Shown one piece after another: positions 28,036-41,302 of a stretch of 64,000 bases of DNA (position 1 is its first letter; the number at the start of each line of letters is the position of its first letter). Made by a program: the position numbers and the translations under genes. The notes under the pieces were generated by a model, which worked only from the letters and a program-made list of their open reading frames with translations, searched no databases and had not been told where the DNA came from. Source of the stretch: Ficedula albicollis. Taxonomy: Eukaryota > Chordata > Aves > Passeriformes > Muscicapidae. Location: the NCBI RefSeq assembly GCF_000247815.1, contig NC_021678.1, positions 12,049,322 to 12,113,321 on the forward strand. The letters are read 5' to 3'.

Positions 28036-31000
28036 ACAAAACTAATCCCCCTCTTTCCACATCTGTATGAGAAAATTTCTACATAAATACATGAAATATC
28101 ATACTTTTTTGGAAAAAGTTTTTCTGAAGACAGACTTAACTTCAACTATCTCCACTTAATTTAACCAAAAAAAAGATATAAAAACTATGCACCTACAACA
28201 GAAAATAACTATCTAGACCTGAGACGCTGCCTGACAAGTTTTATCTCAGCCGTGATTAATGTGCTGACAATTTGCCAAAAGAGGGTCCATTTATCTGCTC
28301 AGTGGGCAAGCAAACATTTGTGAGAACAATGGGTATCTATGCAAGGCAGCCACAGACTGAGTGGTCATCAGGTGTTAAGTAGCAACTGACATTTTAAATG
28401 GAATCCAAGGGCTGTCAGCATCAAAGGTTCACTGAACTGGAGCAACTGAAAGAAAGGTAAAGGGAAGGGAGCAAATGAAACAGCTGGATGTCTTCTCAGT
28501 GGTAGTTCTGTCTAATCTTATTTTTGCTAATCAATACCAAAACAATAAAGCATTTCCAATATTGGTTTTCTGTAGTAATTCTTCATTAAACCATACTTGC
28601 ATGAAAGGAAATCAAACTTACACAGCTTTAGAGTGAGGCTCTATTCCAGGTGACATCAAAGACTAAAACAGGAGGTAGAAAAAGAAAGGAAAATGAGAAA
28701 AAAACACCCTGTGCAATGTTAAATAGCTAACAGGAGATGACAAATCAAATGGGAATTACTGTGGTAAAAACATAATTAAAAACTTGATTGAAGTTAAACA
28801 GAATTTACATAACACTACAAATTAACTTTATGCTGAAAGTATTTACTGGGAAAGCAATAAAAAGGCATTTCATTAGTAATCTATATTTAAACAATATGTA
28901 CAATAGAGTTGTTCTAATGAGAAATGTAGAGTTCTTAATAACAGCAGCTTCCAATGGCTGCCAAGAGACACTGCTATCATGGAGATCTCTGCACATAAAC
29001 AAACAATCTTTGGCAACACCATGTGTGGATCGTAGCCCTGAGACCCAGCACAGGTTGGTGCTTTACAGCTTCTTGTTATAAATTAACTGCCTTAAAAACA
29101 CTGGCACACAGCCCTGGGCTGCCCATTTATACTGGGCCTCCTGACTTTGTGAGAAGGCACAGCCCAGTTTCAGCAGGACCAGGATTTCTGCTTTTCTTTA
29201 AGTTTTCCTTCTTAAAAATTTATTACATTTTCAGAACTACACATCTGTTGCTATGACATTTCATTCCCATTCCTTTAGAGACACAAACTATTTGTGATAG
29301 CAATGAAGAATCACATTGCAATCATTAACTAATTCACATAACACTAAATTACTGGTAAAATAATAATATTGAAAACAGAACTAAAAGGACAATAAAGAGA
29401 AATTACCCAAAGGTGTAGCATTCACTTTAAATGCTAATGACAAAACACAGACAGAAGAAATGAACTGGTAAAATCCCAAGATGGAAACTTCCTAAAACTG
29501 ATGATGGAGAACATACAGTTCATCCCAGATTACAGAAGGAATACAGAAAGATCCCATTTCCTTAAGGATTTCTCACTTCTTCCTTGTATCAGTCAAACAT
29601 ATTTTGGTCTTTTTCAAACCACGGACTCTTCACAAATTCTGTTGAAAGTTTAACAGGCTTGTGGCAACAACCCTGCTTGGTCACCTTTTATAAATAATCC
29701 AGTTGTCTCCTAAGGTCACCCAACAACAATCTTAGACCTATGTCATAAAACCAGCGGGGTACTTCACATCAGTACTGTTTCCACATTTTTACTTTTTAAG
29801 CCTAGTGGCAAAGTCTATAATTTCTAAAAAGGATTAAGCTGCCTTCAGGTGCAGGTAGATACTCCTGAGAGATTCTAAGTAGAATTGGGGTTTTGACACC
29901 TAGAGGCAGCTTGCTGCTTTTTTTTACTGAAAACACTTCAGGGAAGTTCAACCCAGGCAAGAGTAACTCTGAAAGAAATATAATCAACCAAGAGAAGAAA
30001 ATTAATCAATATCTCTGTTAACAAGAATAAAAACTTCTTCTGGAACTTTTTGACCTGACCCAACTATTTTTGTACCTTTCCTGTAAATAACTGTTGTGTG
30101 CTCTGATACTATAAAGCAGCATCTAGTAAAACAAAATAAAACCTACAAAAGCAAGATTTGTTCTGTGTCTTGGCATGACAAACATCAGAGACCTGCAGGT
30201 GAAAAGGGGCATTGGATGCTGTGAAACTATAATGTTGAAATGGATGCTACCTTCAAATGCACTCCAGAAGATTCAGAATAAGACTTGATTCCCTTGTTTG
30301 AAATGTTTCTCACCTAAATGAAAGGACTTAATTGAAACAGCTGTAAAGCCAAGTGATTTATTTCCCAAAGTGCTCCACACAAGCCCTAAGAGCAGGAATC
30401 AAAGGAGATGCTATGCAGACTAAGCTGGAGCCTGCAGAATAAGGAGCTCTTCTGAGACATGGAAATGGATCACAGGTTTGCTGATTACTGCTGGACTACT
30501 GCACTCACTGAGAGACTGTCTACTTGCACACCCCCAGGTTTGCAGGTCTGTGTTTTAGCAATCAATATTTTAGTTTTTTATGCCATTAAACAGACAAATC
30601 ATAAACAACTTAAGTGTCTGAGACATGTTTTCTTACCAAATTGAGTTTGTTCTGTGTTTTTTGTCAGTAAGAAATAAAACAAGCAAATGGTGCTTCATCC
30701 TGTTTTGGCTGCTGAACTGCATTAAAAATATATACATAAAGATTAATTTCCTCACCTTTGTTGAAAGTTTCATTGATAACATTTGTTGAACGCTTGTGCA
30801 TCATGCCTGTTTCACTTTTCCTGTCCACCCCTCCCAAAGTTTTAGAATTATTTCTTTCTCTAAAACATGCATATATGATTTTTTTAAAAAAAAGAGAACA
30901 AAAAAGCAAAACAAACCAGACCAGTCTATCTTGCCTAAGCATATGAATACCAACGTCATCTCCACAAATGGGTTTTCTTGGAGTAGAAAGGAGACAGCCA

Positions 31001-34000
31001 GCTTACAAATCTAAGTAGATGGCAAGTCAGGAAAGATGCACAGTGAGTAACATGACAAACCTCACCAGAATCTGTTTCCTGGCAGAGCAGATCCTCCCCA
31101 GCCTGTGCCAAGGCTGGATTTCTCCAAATCCAGCAGGGCAGGAGGAGGCACATTGTCCCCGGACTCACCCAGGAGCAGTGAGCTCAGGAGAAAGGAATTG
31201 CCCCATCAGTTCCGAGAAGAGCATCGACACACTAGAAAGCAGGCTGCACTCAGTGCTTTTCCTTTTTTAACACGGTGTATTTATACACAAGAGAATGCAG
31301 CTCACATGCACTATCGACCCAGGTTGGAAAGACTGCACTTTCACCACAGAGGACACAGAGAAGGCACATGTTTCTAAAAGCTTTTTCTATGCTAGCCTTA
31401 TTCTGTACCCAGAGGACAATATGCAGTCTAAAGGGGATGCTGGATTATGGGGAAGAGTGACTTAACTAGAGCTTGCAGTGGGAATGAAAAATATTAAAAA
31501 AATGTGTTATAGTAAAAACCACAGGTCCAGCCAAGACTGCAAGTCCATTATGTTATGCACCGTGCAAACCCATGAACATGAAAAGGTATTTCAAAAGGCT
31601 TGTAATTCAATGAATAGAGAAGATCCATAGTATTGTTAATGCCACATATAAAAATACAAATGCCCAGAAATATATCAAGAAATGTTTTTTCGTAAAGTTG
31701 TTACATGCTTTGTATTTTTTTTCAGATGAAAACTATCAAATAATTATTCTTATCTGCTTTTTAAAACTAGAAAAAGCTGTGACTTTATGTACATATGTTA
31801 GGAAAAGTGATATTGGGAAAAACAGAGCCAGTAATGAGCGGGAAATTGGATATTCCAATACACTCTTAGGATTACTGATCATAAGTAACTGACAAGGCAG
31901 GCAAACTTCCCAAAGCCTCTAAGAGCTGTACCACCCCCTGTCCACAGTGAAATTCCCTTCTCTGCTCCCTCTTCCAAGGGTGTGCTGTGCTGGCCAGCAG
32001 GTAAGCGCAGTGAAGCCATTGCTCAGATCTGAAAGCAGGATACTGTGGTGTACAGCAGCACTGCTGGCTCAAGCTTGGAGAGCACCAAGACAGCTGTGTC
32101 TGTATCATGGTACATTTTATTTCCAAAGCTTGAATTGCTCACACCAAACCAGCTCAGCTGTACACGCAAAGACATCACAAAAATCAAAAGCAGGCACTGT
32201 CTTCCCACACATCAAGTGCTCTAGACAGTCCTATTGCAAAATCTTTGTTTCCAGATTTGAGCAACCAACACTAAGCATTTGGTACCTAAATCCAGACCAA
32301 GTGGAATTGAGTAAGAAGTGGCAATAATTATAAAATTGCTTGCTGAAGCAAATGAACAAAAGGACAAGATGGACTAGGTCCTACAGCTGCCACCTCCCTT
32401 CTGGTATTAACATCTCCTTGCACATTTGACTGCCTGGAAGTGTCTTGCAATCCACATTACACATAGGGAGGCCATGTGGCAGAAGAGACCAGGGCACATT
32501 GGGAAATCTATGACTTCTAAGAAGATTCCAAGCACATGCTTTTTTGTTTTCTCTTAAATCTGTCCTGTCTGATATGGGGACAGGGATAGCAGCACAACTT
32601 CTGTAGGAGGCCCAGTGTAGCTAGACCCACTTCATACAGCAATAGGTGCTACAGCAAATCCCTAGGGAAAATAGCATAATAGACAGGAAGTAATATGAAC
32701 AAGCAGCTCATCCAGGGATTGGGAAGAACTCAGAACCCAAGCCATCTGCTCTGCCTGAGTCTGAACACTGCTGCTGTTCTCTTACTCAGTTCAGCTCTAA
32801 ACAGTGAGCATCTCCAGCCACATGCAAAGTCCTTTTAGCACTGATTTCCAGAGGACCTCAGAAGAACAGCTCAGGCCTCTGCAGAGTCCAGCCTGAGCAG
32901 AGTCAGTGCCCATCTGTTCCTTCTTTACCTTGCCATAGCTCACACAACTGCTTCTCATCCCTGCAGGCAGCTCTTTGAGCAATCCAAGTTCTCTGCAGAC
33001 AGCAACCTGCAACTAATGCTACACGAGCAAAGTGGCAAGGCATAAGTAAGCTTTCCAAAAAGTGTACCAGAAATGGCTGTCTAGACTAAAGAAGCTCCTG
33101 AACTACACCAAGAGACAGAGGGACTGCCCTGAAACACGGTGCAGCTCAGCATGGCATCCTGGAACAGAGCAAATGCTTCCTTCTTCCTTGTAATCCAAGA
33201 GCTCAGCACTGCTGCTTCAACACAGCAGCCATGGCAGCCACAGAGACAATTCAGGTGAAAAACCAGAACATACATGAAGTACAAACCAAGGGATTTTGCA
33301 ATTTTCTCATAAGAGGAGGAAGAAAGCTTTAGCTTTCAGAGACACAGCATTTAGAAATACACTAATTGTTGGTTTAGAGTCACTTGCTGGATGCTGTTGG
33401 CAAAACAAGCAAGCTGAGGGTAAACTTATCTAGTGTAGCAAATTCGTATCATTTTTATTAAAAACATCTCAATTATGGGTTAGAAGAAGTGACAAAACCT
33501 AAACTGCTCCTACAGGAGATACAATATTTTTACAAAGACAATCTATATCCTCATTTCATGTGTTGCACAGGTAAGAATTTTTTAAAAACTGAGGGAAAAC
33601 TCACTTACAAGATTTCACAGAAGAAAACCAAAAAGTAATCTGCCATCATTGAAGCTGCTAGACGTTGTAGGAAAGAAAAAGAGCAGTATTTTCAGCTGAC
33701 TGTGCTGTGCTGATTCAATGCTTTTGCTGTCTTGCTCCACGGCCCAGCCTTGCAATCATCTCATGCCTATAGCCACCCCCAAAAGTATATTCTGACCTGC
33801 CATTCAGTTCTTTACTTACTATGAATTAACTCTGAAATTTTTTAAACCAATATTCTTTCTGTATCTATGCACATGAGTGCATGCATATTGTGTGGATTTA
33901 ATTTACACAACACTTTAAAATAAAATAAAAATATGTGTCAATGGTAAGACAGAAACCTCTGGTAAATGCTTTCTTCCCACTTCCAGCAACCTTACTGGAA

Positions 34001-34303
34001 ATAACATCAATTCAGCAGTCCATGGCAAGTGAAAGCATGAGTTAGTACATGCTAGCTAATTTAAAATGACTTCTACAAATCTAATAATTATACTTAATTT
34101 CATATACAAAGGTCAGCATTAAATTTTCTACAGTTTTGTATTTCAACAGATTAAAACTTCAGCAATAATTTACTGAACATAAGAAATAATAAACAATGTT
34201 AATTACCTGCAAACAGGAACACTGCAAAGATTTTAACAGGGTGTATTGGAAGCTAATACAGTATTTTAGCTAGTGCACACACTCTTCAGCCATTTTAGAC
34301 CAT
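28036..34303. other. AT-rich unique sequence, no gene recognised
   Basis: The longest frame is 126 codons (31947-32327, plus) with no recognised domain. At 28240-28460 the DNA is less AT-rich, has few homopolymers and contains ATTAAT and ACAATGG cores; it has the look of conserved non-coding DNA but this cannot be judged from one sequence. A strong acceptor-like tract ending TTTTTTTTCAG occurs at about 31715-31725, followed by an open stretch that I could not interpret. Confidence 0.45.
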
Positions 34304-34891
34304 GTCATTTAAAAAAGAAAAAAAAAACCACAAAAAACCTTGAATTCTTAACCTAACAATTTCTTTTAGTGCTGTAAGTCAAAATAAATGCAATTTAGTT
34401 GCAAAGCTGAATAATTTCCAGTTGTGAGAGAAGAGGAAGTAATAACTGTAACTGAGGTTGAAAACACAGTGATGCAGCCAGCTTAGAGCAGTACCACAAC
34501 AGGCAGTTTGCATAAAAACCAAGGCTGAGCCAAAGACTTCTTAAGAGGCATTAATCATTTAAAAAAGAAAAAAAAAACACAAAAAGCCTTGAATTCTTAA
34601 CCTAACAATTTCTTTTAGTGCTGTAAATCAAAATAAATGCGTCATTTAAAAAAGAAAAAAAAAACCACAAAAAACCTTGAATTCTTAACCTAACAATTTC
34701 TTTTAGTGCTGTAAATCAAAATAAATGCAATTTAGTTGCAAAGCTGAATAATTTCCAGTTGTGAGAGAAGAGGAAGTAATAACTGTAACTGAGGTTGAAA
34801 ACACAGTGATGCAGCCAGCTTAGAGCAGTACCACAACAGGCAGTTTGCATAAAAACCAAGGCTGAGCCAAAGACTTCTTAAGAGGCATTAA
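34304..34891. repeat. Tandem triplication: full, truncated, full copy
   Basis: A 251-bp unit beginning GTCATTTAAAAAAG is present at 34304-34554 and again at 34641-34891. Between them is a truncated copy of about 86 bp (34555-34640) that has only the first third of the unit and stops at AAATAAATGC. The two full copies differ by one substitution (GTAAGTC against GTAAATC), and the truncated copy carries small differences in its A-rich part. This is the same order of copies as at 6055-6315. Confidence 0.95.
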
Positions 34892-37800
34892 TTACTGATC
34901 AATTGTACCTCAACAGGGCACTGCCATGATCTAGTAAGATGTCCTCAAGTTTCAATATGGGTGTGACAGAAGAAGGGGATATTTATCCCATAATGATCCT
35001 GGCTTACCCACCTCTAAACTGCAGGCCAGGCTGACAAACCAGAACTGGCAGAAATGCCACATGAGATGAAGCAGACTGGGCGACTACTACAGAGTAGACG
35101 TGAAAAGGCTGGCTAGCCTTTGAAAAGGGGAAGAATCATTGGCATCATTGCTTATACTACAAAAAAAAAGCCTGTACTATTAAAAGGTAGGGGAATAATG
35201 TGAGATGCAAGGATGTAAGACTAGTTTAAAGCAAAAATGGGAAAAACCTATTGCTTCTGCTTCTCCTGTGCAAGCATTTCAAGGTTTGACCCTCTGAGCT
35301 CACAAAGTCACACCCAGATCCATTCATTTCAGTGTTTTCATGGACAGGCTGGAAAAAAAACAAACCCTCACTTCTCTCCCACTGGGCCTAGAACTTAAAT
35401 ATTTAAAATACTTGAAAAATGCATCCAAAAGCCACAAAATCAAGCAATATTGCTCCTAATATCCTGGAAGTGGAAGACAAAGTCAGCTGATACACAAGCA
35501 GCAACCTGGAACAGCATCCATCCCACTGGCACAATGCTGCCATACCTCTGCCTTAGGAAGCTGCCACGGAACTGAATTTAAAGAAAGCCACGATACATCA
35601 AACAACTGCTACCAATGGTTTAATTTTCATGCAGGACAATAATAAGCAAAACCAATAATCCTGATTTCATGTTTCTGAAGTGCACAATAGCTAGACAGAA
35701 GGAAGCATCAGCCCAGCAGAAAATGCATTTGTGCAATGGAGGGCACAGAACACGTGCGTGGGGCTGGGATTGCAGGGGACATTCGGGAATGGCAAGAACT
35801 TGGCTTTCCCCAGCCAGATGGATTTACCACACTGAGCCAGCTCTGGACAGCACAGCAATCTACAAATGCTGAGGCAGGCCAAGGCGAGTGGCATTCCCTC
35901 CAGCTGCCAAATTCCAGGCAATTAGAGCACTGGCGCCCTCGGCTCCCTGGTGGGTGCCGGGACAGAGGTGCAGCAGCAGGGAAGAGCCTGTTACTGGGGT
36001 AGAGAGAGGGGAGTGCTGCTTTATGGCAGCATGGTAAATCAATTGCATCTTTTATTTCCACTGCTGAATATTATTATGCTCTCTGCATGGCTTTTATGAA
36101 TGTTTGCCTTACCATAATCTATTTGCCAGAAATCAATAGTCTCTTATCCTTGTAAACTAGTAACCAATGTCACCATCTTTCCAGCTTGCAGATCAACTAG
36201 CATTGCCCACTGCATCCAGAGCAGGAAACCTGGTTTCTTAATTGTCACATCTCATACAAATCTTCAGCTAGGAAAGCAGAGAAATACACCCATTGCAAGG
36301 CAGCCGCCAACAGCTTTTAAATCAAAGCCTGTGTCTTAAAATACACTTTTCCATTGAGCAAGTACAGAGGTACCATTACAGGCCCTCATTAAAGAAACAG
36401 TACCTACAGGAATATGAGCATTTTGAATTGCTACATCAGAATGTGCTGAGGATGGTTTACTCTAAAGAGAATTAGAAGGAAGGGAAAGATGCTCTCATAC
36501 AATTCATAGGACAGTAGCAAAAATTGCTATTCTAAATGCAAGTAACATAGAAAGGACCAGATGTGAAAGGTGTTGCACAAGTATCTAAGTTTTAAATAGA
36601 ACAAATTTTTAACTTTCATGAGAAAAAAGAAGAGGAGACCCATAATGTAATTAAAATGTTACAAAAAAGATTCATGATACTCTACATATTTCACTGCTAT
36701 CTCCACAAATTCCTTTCGTCCTCTATCAGCCCTCTGTTGAATAACCAGATTCCAGTCTCCAGCCTCTGCTCCAAAGTTCAGGGCAAGTTCCCTAGAAATT
36801 CTTGTTCTGGATTGTTGTTTGTTTTTCTTTGTAATTCTTTTCTTCTTTGCTACAGAACTTCCCAAAGCAGGAATATTGTTTTAAGCTAACATCTGTATAT
36901 GTCCATAGCTTCCATATTCTTAATTTTGCTTTTGCTTGGTTTAAAAATTTTCTCCACTGTAAAGGGGATAATAGTTGTCTTTTCACCTTCTCTCACTTAT
37001 CTCCATTTACTGTTTATCCTCCTATTATGTATCTCCCACCAGGCAGCATCTGTGAAACAGTTCTTCTGACCCCCTCCTGCCTCATCTGCAGCTGTGGGGG
37101 TTGTATGGAGGAGATTCACTGTGGCTGGCTTTCAGAGCTTCAGACCGCTCCCTCTGACCCTTACTGAAATAAAAATTTATTGCCCAGGTGATGGTGCCTC
37201 AGGGTCTTCCAGAAAATCTTTAGGAAGAAGAGATTGCTCATCACCCAGAATAGAGGGTATCTTTGAAAAATGGCAGCCTTTACTGGGACATATGAGACTG
37301 CAGGAGGTTCTCTGCTCTATGTGAGCAAGTAAATCCATTTCTCTTCCCATTGACATGAACCGTATTTTAGCAGAAGTTCTTATGACTGGGTGCTAAATAA
37401 CCCTAAAACTTAAAATAGTCAGGAAGTCCACATGCAGGAGCTTCTTTCCTGTCTGCAGCACTGAAGAAACAAACTGAGAGAGGGTTTTATATACAACTGC
37501 ACGTAGGTAGTGCAGCTACTGAGCCTTTATGAGAGACAAGCTCCAGTTGCTGCATGCACAGATGTGTGTGTGCCCTCAGCTGCCTCGCTGGAGAACATCT
37601 GCCACAAACCCAGCACAGAGGTGACTGTGCCCACCAAGCACTGCCATGCTCACTGCCCATCTCCCATCCCCTCCTGAGGGCATCACCGAGCCAGAGCAGA
37701 AAGGACCACCTCATGCTCTAGCTCAGGGAAGACTAACTCTGCAGCAGGTTAGAAATCATTCACAGGAACGCCTTTTCCTGTGACCATCTCTGAGCACAAA

Positions 37801-38522
37801 GTGCAAAATGCAACCTTGTTACTGCCCCAGGCTAACACCCGGTTGCTGCTGCTGTGAGCAGCCCCCATGCTGCGTCCTCCAGGGACTCTCTGTTGCTGTC
37901 TAATACTCAACTGCAAACCGGCAAGTGCCAATTTCCACTCTGTCAGGACCAGTAAATTTTATGTTTGTAATTCCTGGTTGGTGAAAAGAAAATAACAGTC
38001 TTGTTTGTGAAAAGCCCAGGGTTGCTGGTACACAAACAGAGAACTGGGAAGCTGCTTTGAGCAGCTCTGGATCCATCAGGCTGGGCTCAGATTATACCTC
38101 TGCAAAGCCATAAAACTGCTTCTGTGGGGGAGAGCCATCATTCAAACGACAGCCTGAGATAAACCACAATCTGATGACTGTCACAGTCCCTTTGACACCA
38201 ACACTTAGCATCTCCTAGTGTTTACAGAGTAATCAGTTTAGCCTTCCCAACCGGCTGCATACAAGGCAGCTGCTCATCATGACTTGCATTTTCTTAAAGC
38301 CTCACAGAGCAGACACCCAGGGCTCGGTAATTTCCTCCACCCCTTGGTCTCAGACTACTAAAAAGGAGAAAGAAAAATACAGTCATCTGTACAATTCCTG
38401 TGTGGTTCTCATTTCCAGGGAATGCTTAGGATTTCACTAGCTATTGCTCAAAGAACAGCCTTTCATATAAACACAAAAGTTAACAGTATCTACAGTAACA
38501 GTTAATTTAAAATAAATAATTT
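34892..38522. other. Unique sequence with a candidate regulatory patch
   Basis: A CpG-richer patch at about 35740-35970 passes into an AT-rich part (36020-36120) with ATCAATTGCATC and TATTATTATGC type motifs. The piece TGGCGCCCTCGGCTCC resembles part of a reverse-strand CTCF site. Frames of up to 117 codons overlap on both strands here, as expected of GC-rich DNA with few stops, and none is recognisable. The remainder is plain AT-rich sequence. Confidence 0.35.
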
Positions 38523-40414
38523 CATAAAGAATTTTAAAAATACTTGTATTACCAAATTTTAGAAAGGTTTTCTCAGATGCTGAAGTTCATATACTTGTAA
38601 TACACACAGATATCTTGCTTAATGTCTTTTTTTAATAAATAAATTATATAAATAGACTTCTTTGATTGCTCAAAGCATCCATCATTAAGTACTGGGGCAT
38701 AGCTTTAGGCATAATTGTACTACTGAATTCATCAGCTGCCTAATCATCATTCATTCTGGATCTATTTCTGCTAATTAAAAAAACTCCTAACAACTTTTAC
38801 ATAAATACTCTATTTGTTCTCCACAAAGACGCAAGCCTAATTTACCAGTGATTAACAGATTATCTAATTTTATAGCTGTCACTGTAAAGACCAGCACCCA
38901 GAGCCACCAGCAAAGACCAAGCAAAGTCTGTCAAACCTTACCTGCTGTCCCTCACACTTGTCTGAGACGGGCAGCAAGGGTGGCAGCCTTGGCACGGGCT
39001 GTGCACATGGGCTCTGCTGATCCTGCTGGATGTAAAGGACAGGTCCTCAGTGGAAAACCTCCCTGAGCTCCTGGGAGGGCTCAGGCAGGGACTAAATGAC
39101 CCAGCGGGAGACCAGAAACCTGCTGGCCATAAAAAATCTGTCAGGGGCACTACACAGCACAAGAGTTCAGGGTGGTTATGCAGCTTTGCAAGACCCTCAG
39201 CAGCAAGCTGGAAATTAACTTCAGTGTGTTCCCTCTGCCCTCATCCTCTTGCCTGAAGCCCAGTATAATGCAGACTGCAGCAGCATCCCCTCTGCTTAGA
39301 CCCCTGCTAACACCAAAATCTTTCACTTTCAAAAACAGCTGTCAGCACTTAAAGATCTGTCTGGCCAGCACTTGGAAGCAGAGGAAGAACTGCCTCAGGT
39401 ACCACCTGATCCCTCCAGGCAAGTGCCCTGCTGCGAGCAGAACCCAGCCAGAACTGCATCCCCACCGATCATAAAGAATTTTAAAAATACTTATATTACC
39501 AAATTTTAGAAAGTTTTTCTCAGATGCTGAAGTTCATATACTTGTAATACACACAGATATCTTGCTTAATGTCTTTTTTTGATAAATAAATTATATAAAT
39601 AGACTTCTTTGAATGCTCAAAGCATCCATCATTAAGTACTGGGGCATAGCTTTAGGCATAATTGTACTACTGAATTCATCAGCTGCCTAATCATCATTCA
39701 TTCTGGATCTATTTCTGCTAATTAAAAAAACTCCTAACAACTTTTACATAAATACTCTATTTGTTCTCCACAAAGACACAAGCCTAATTTACCAGTGATT
39801 AACAGATTATCTAATTTTATAGCTGTCACTGTAAAGACCAGCACCCAGAGCCACCAGCAAAGACCAAGCAAAGTCTGTCAAACCTTACCTGCTGTCCCTC
39901 ACACTTGTCTGAGACGGGCAGCAAGGGTGGCAGCCTTGGCACGGGCTGTGCACATGGGCTCTGCTGATCCTGCTGGATGTAAAGGACAGGTCCTCAGTGG
40001 AAAACCTCCCTGAGCTCCTGGGAGGGCTCAGGCAGGGACTAAATGACCCAGCGGGAGACCAGAAACCTGCTGGCCATAAAAAATCTGTCAGGGGCACTAC
40101 ACAGCACAAGAGTTCAGGGTGGTTATGCAGCTTTGCAAGACCCTCAGCAGCAAGCTGGAAATTAACTTCAGTGTGTTCCCTCTGCCCTCATCCTCTTGCC
40201 TGAAGCCCAGTATAATGCAGACTGCAGCGGCATCCCCTCTGCTTAGACCCCTGCTAACACCAAAATCTTTCACTTTCAAAAACAGCTGTCAGCACTTAAA
40301 GATCTGTCTGGCCAGCACTTGGAAGCAGAGGAAGAACTGCCTCAGGTACCACCTGATCCCTCCAGGCAAGTGCCCTGCTGCGAGCAGAACCCAGCCAGAA
40401 CTGCATCCCCACCG
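38523..40414. repeat. 947-bp tandem duplication, over 99% identical
   Basis: Copy one is 38523-39469 and copy two 39470 to about 40414, head to tail with constant spacing of 947. I count six substitutions and no indels. Each copy joins an AT-rich half to a GC-richer half starting near 38880 and 39827. All small open frames in the GC-rich half appear twice with the same peptide, for example frames starting at 38848 and 39795; none is a recognisable gene. A young duplication and a haplotype duplication in the assembly are both possible. Confidence 0.97.
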
Positions 40415-40570
40415 GCTACCCAGACCTGCAGGGTGAACAGCACTGCCAAGAGGTGATGCAGAACAGCCCTACAAGGAGCAGCTTTTTTTAATTTTTTTTC
40501 CTCATAACCCAATTATGTTTAATTGGGAAATCAAATAACTTGAGAAATGTACCTTTAGCCTGGGCAATTT

Positions 40571-41197
40571 TCATGAATTTTCACCAATTTCCATGCATAG
40601 CTGTTGCCAACCTTGTCCTGGTTGCAGAGGTACGTACAGTACACACAGCTTTAAAGCAAGAATGAACAAGGGTAGCAGCACCAACATTAATCTGGTAGGC
40701 AAGTGCTGCTCAGCTCTCCATAAATTTTCTATTAGAGTATTAATTAGAGACATTACCATTCTCAAACCCTCCACTCCCTGCAGGTGACAGCAGGATAGGC
40801 AAATTATTTCCACAGGCAGGGACAGGCATTTAAGATTATTATGGCACCTTGGGTTTTTGCAGCTACGTATTTCAAAAGCAAAAGAGGAAAAACCAGCATA
40901 GTCATATTCACTTTTGATAACAGGTGAGGAATGACTTTTAAATGTTCCTTTTTTGACCAAACTTAGTAAGGCCCTCAAATAGGAGAAGTAGGAAGGAGAA
41001 TTTATTTCAGCTATGGAGCTACATGGTCCTCTGCTTTTTCCATAAACCAGACAAAAGAGAGAACTGGGTATTTCCTGAGGTGCTTCTCTTGTTATTACTG
41101 AAAGCAATTCCCATCCCAAGGAAGGCATGTACAGCCTGTTCCCAGCAAATGAGCAGCAGAGTGAATCCTGGGACCCAGCACATAAGCACATTCCCAA
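40571..41197 (-). CDS. Unrecognised 208-codon open frame, doubtful gene
   Basis: This is the longest open frame outside the poly-G blocks. It opens with TTG at 41197; the first ATG is two codons later. The frame stays open only five codons further upstream before a TAG. Near the C-terminus there is a hydrophobic run (LMLVLLPLFILALKLCVLYV) that could span a membrane. I see no domain, no good splice sites and no clear codon bias. A frame this long should be uncommon by chance in a window this size but not extraordinary. I regard it as probably non-coding. Confidence 0.12.
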   Translation of the reverse strand: MGMCLCAGSQDSLCCSFAGNRLYMPSLGWELLSVITREAPQEIPSSLFCLVYGKSRGPCSSIAEINSPSYFSYLRALLSLVKKGTFKSHSSPVIKSEYDYAGFSSFAFEIRSCKNPRCHNNLKCLSLPVEIICLSCCHLQGVEGLRMVMSLINTLIENLWRAEQHLPTRLMLVLLPLFILALKLCVLYVPLQPGQGWQQLCMEIGENS

Positions 41198-41302
41198 AGC
41201 ATGGTTATATGGCTATCACCATATGCACTTATTGCAGGATAGAGGACCAACCTAGACTACAGTCAAACATAACCCCTGCTGTTTTTCCTGACCAGTACTG
41301 AT

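Noticed and set aside
31710..31892. Strong acceptor tract followed by a 55-codon open stretch
   Set aside because: The tract is a simple T run, common here. The following frame has AT-rich background codon use and no recognisable sequence.
38848..40436. Pairs of identical small peptides repeated 947 bp apart, looking like a duplicated gene
   Set aside because: The DNA unit itself is duplicated. The frames are short, lie on both strands and show no domain, so the repetition says nothing about coding.
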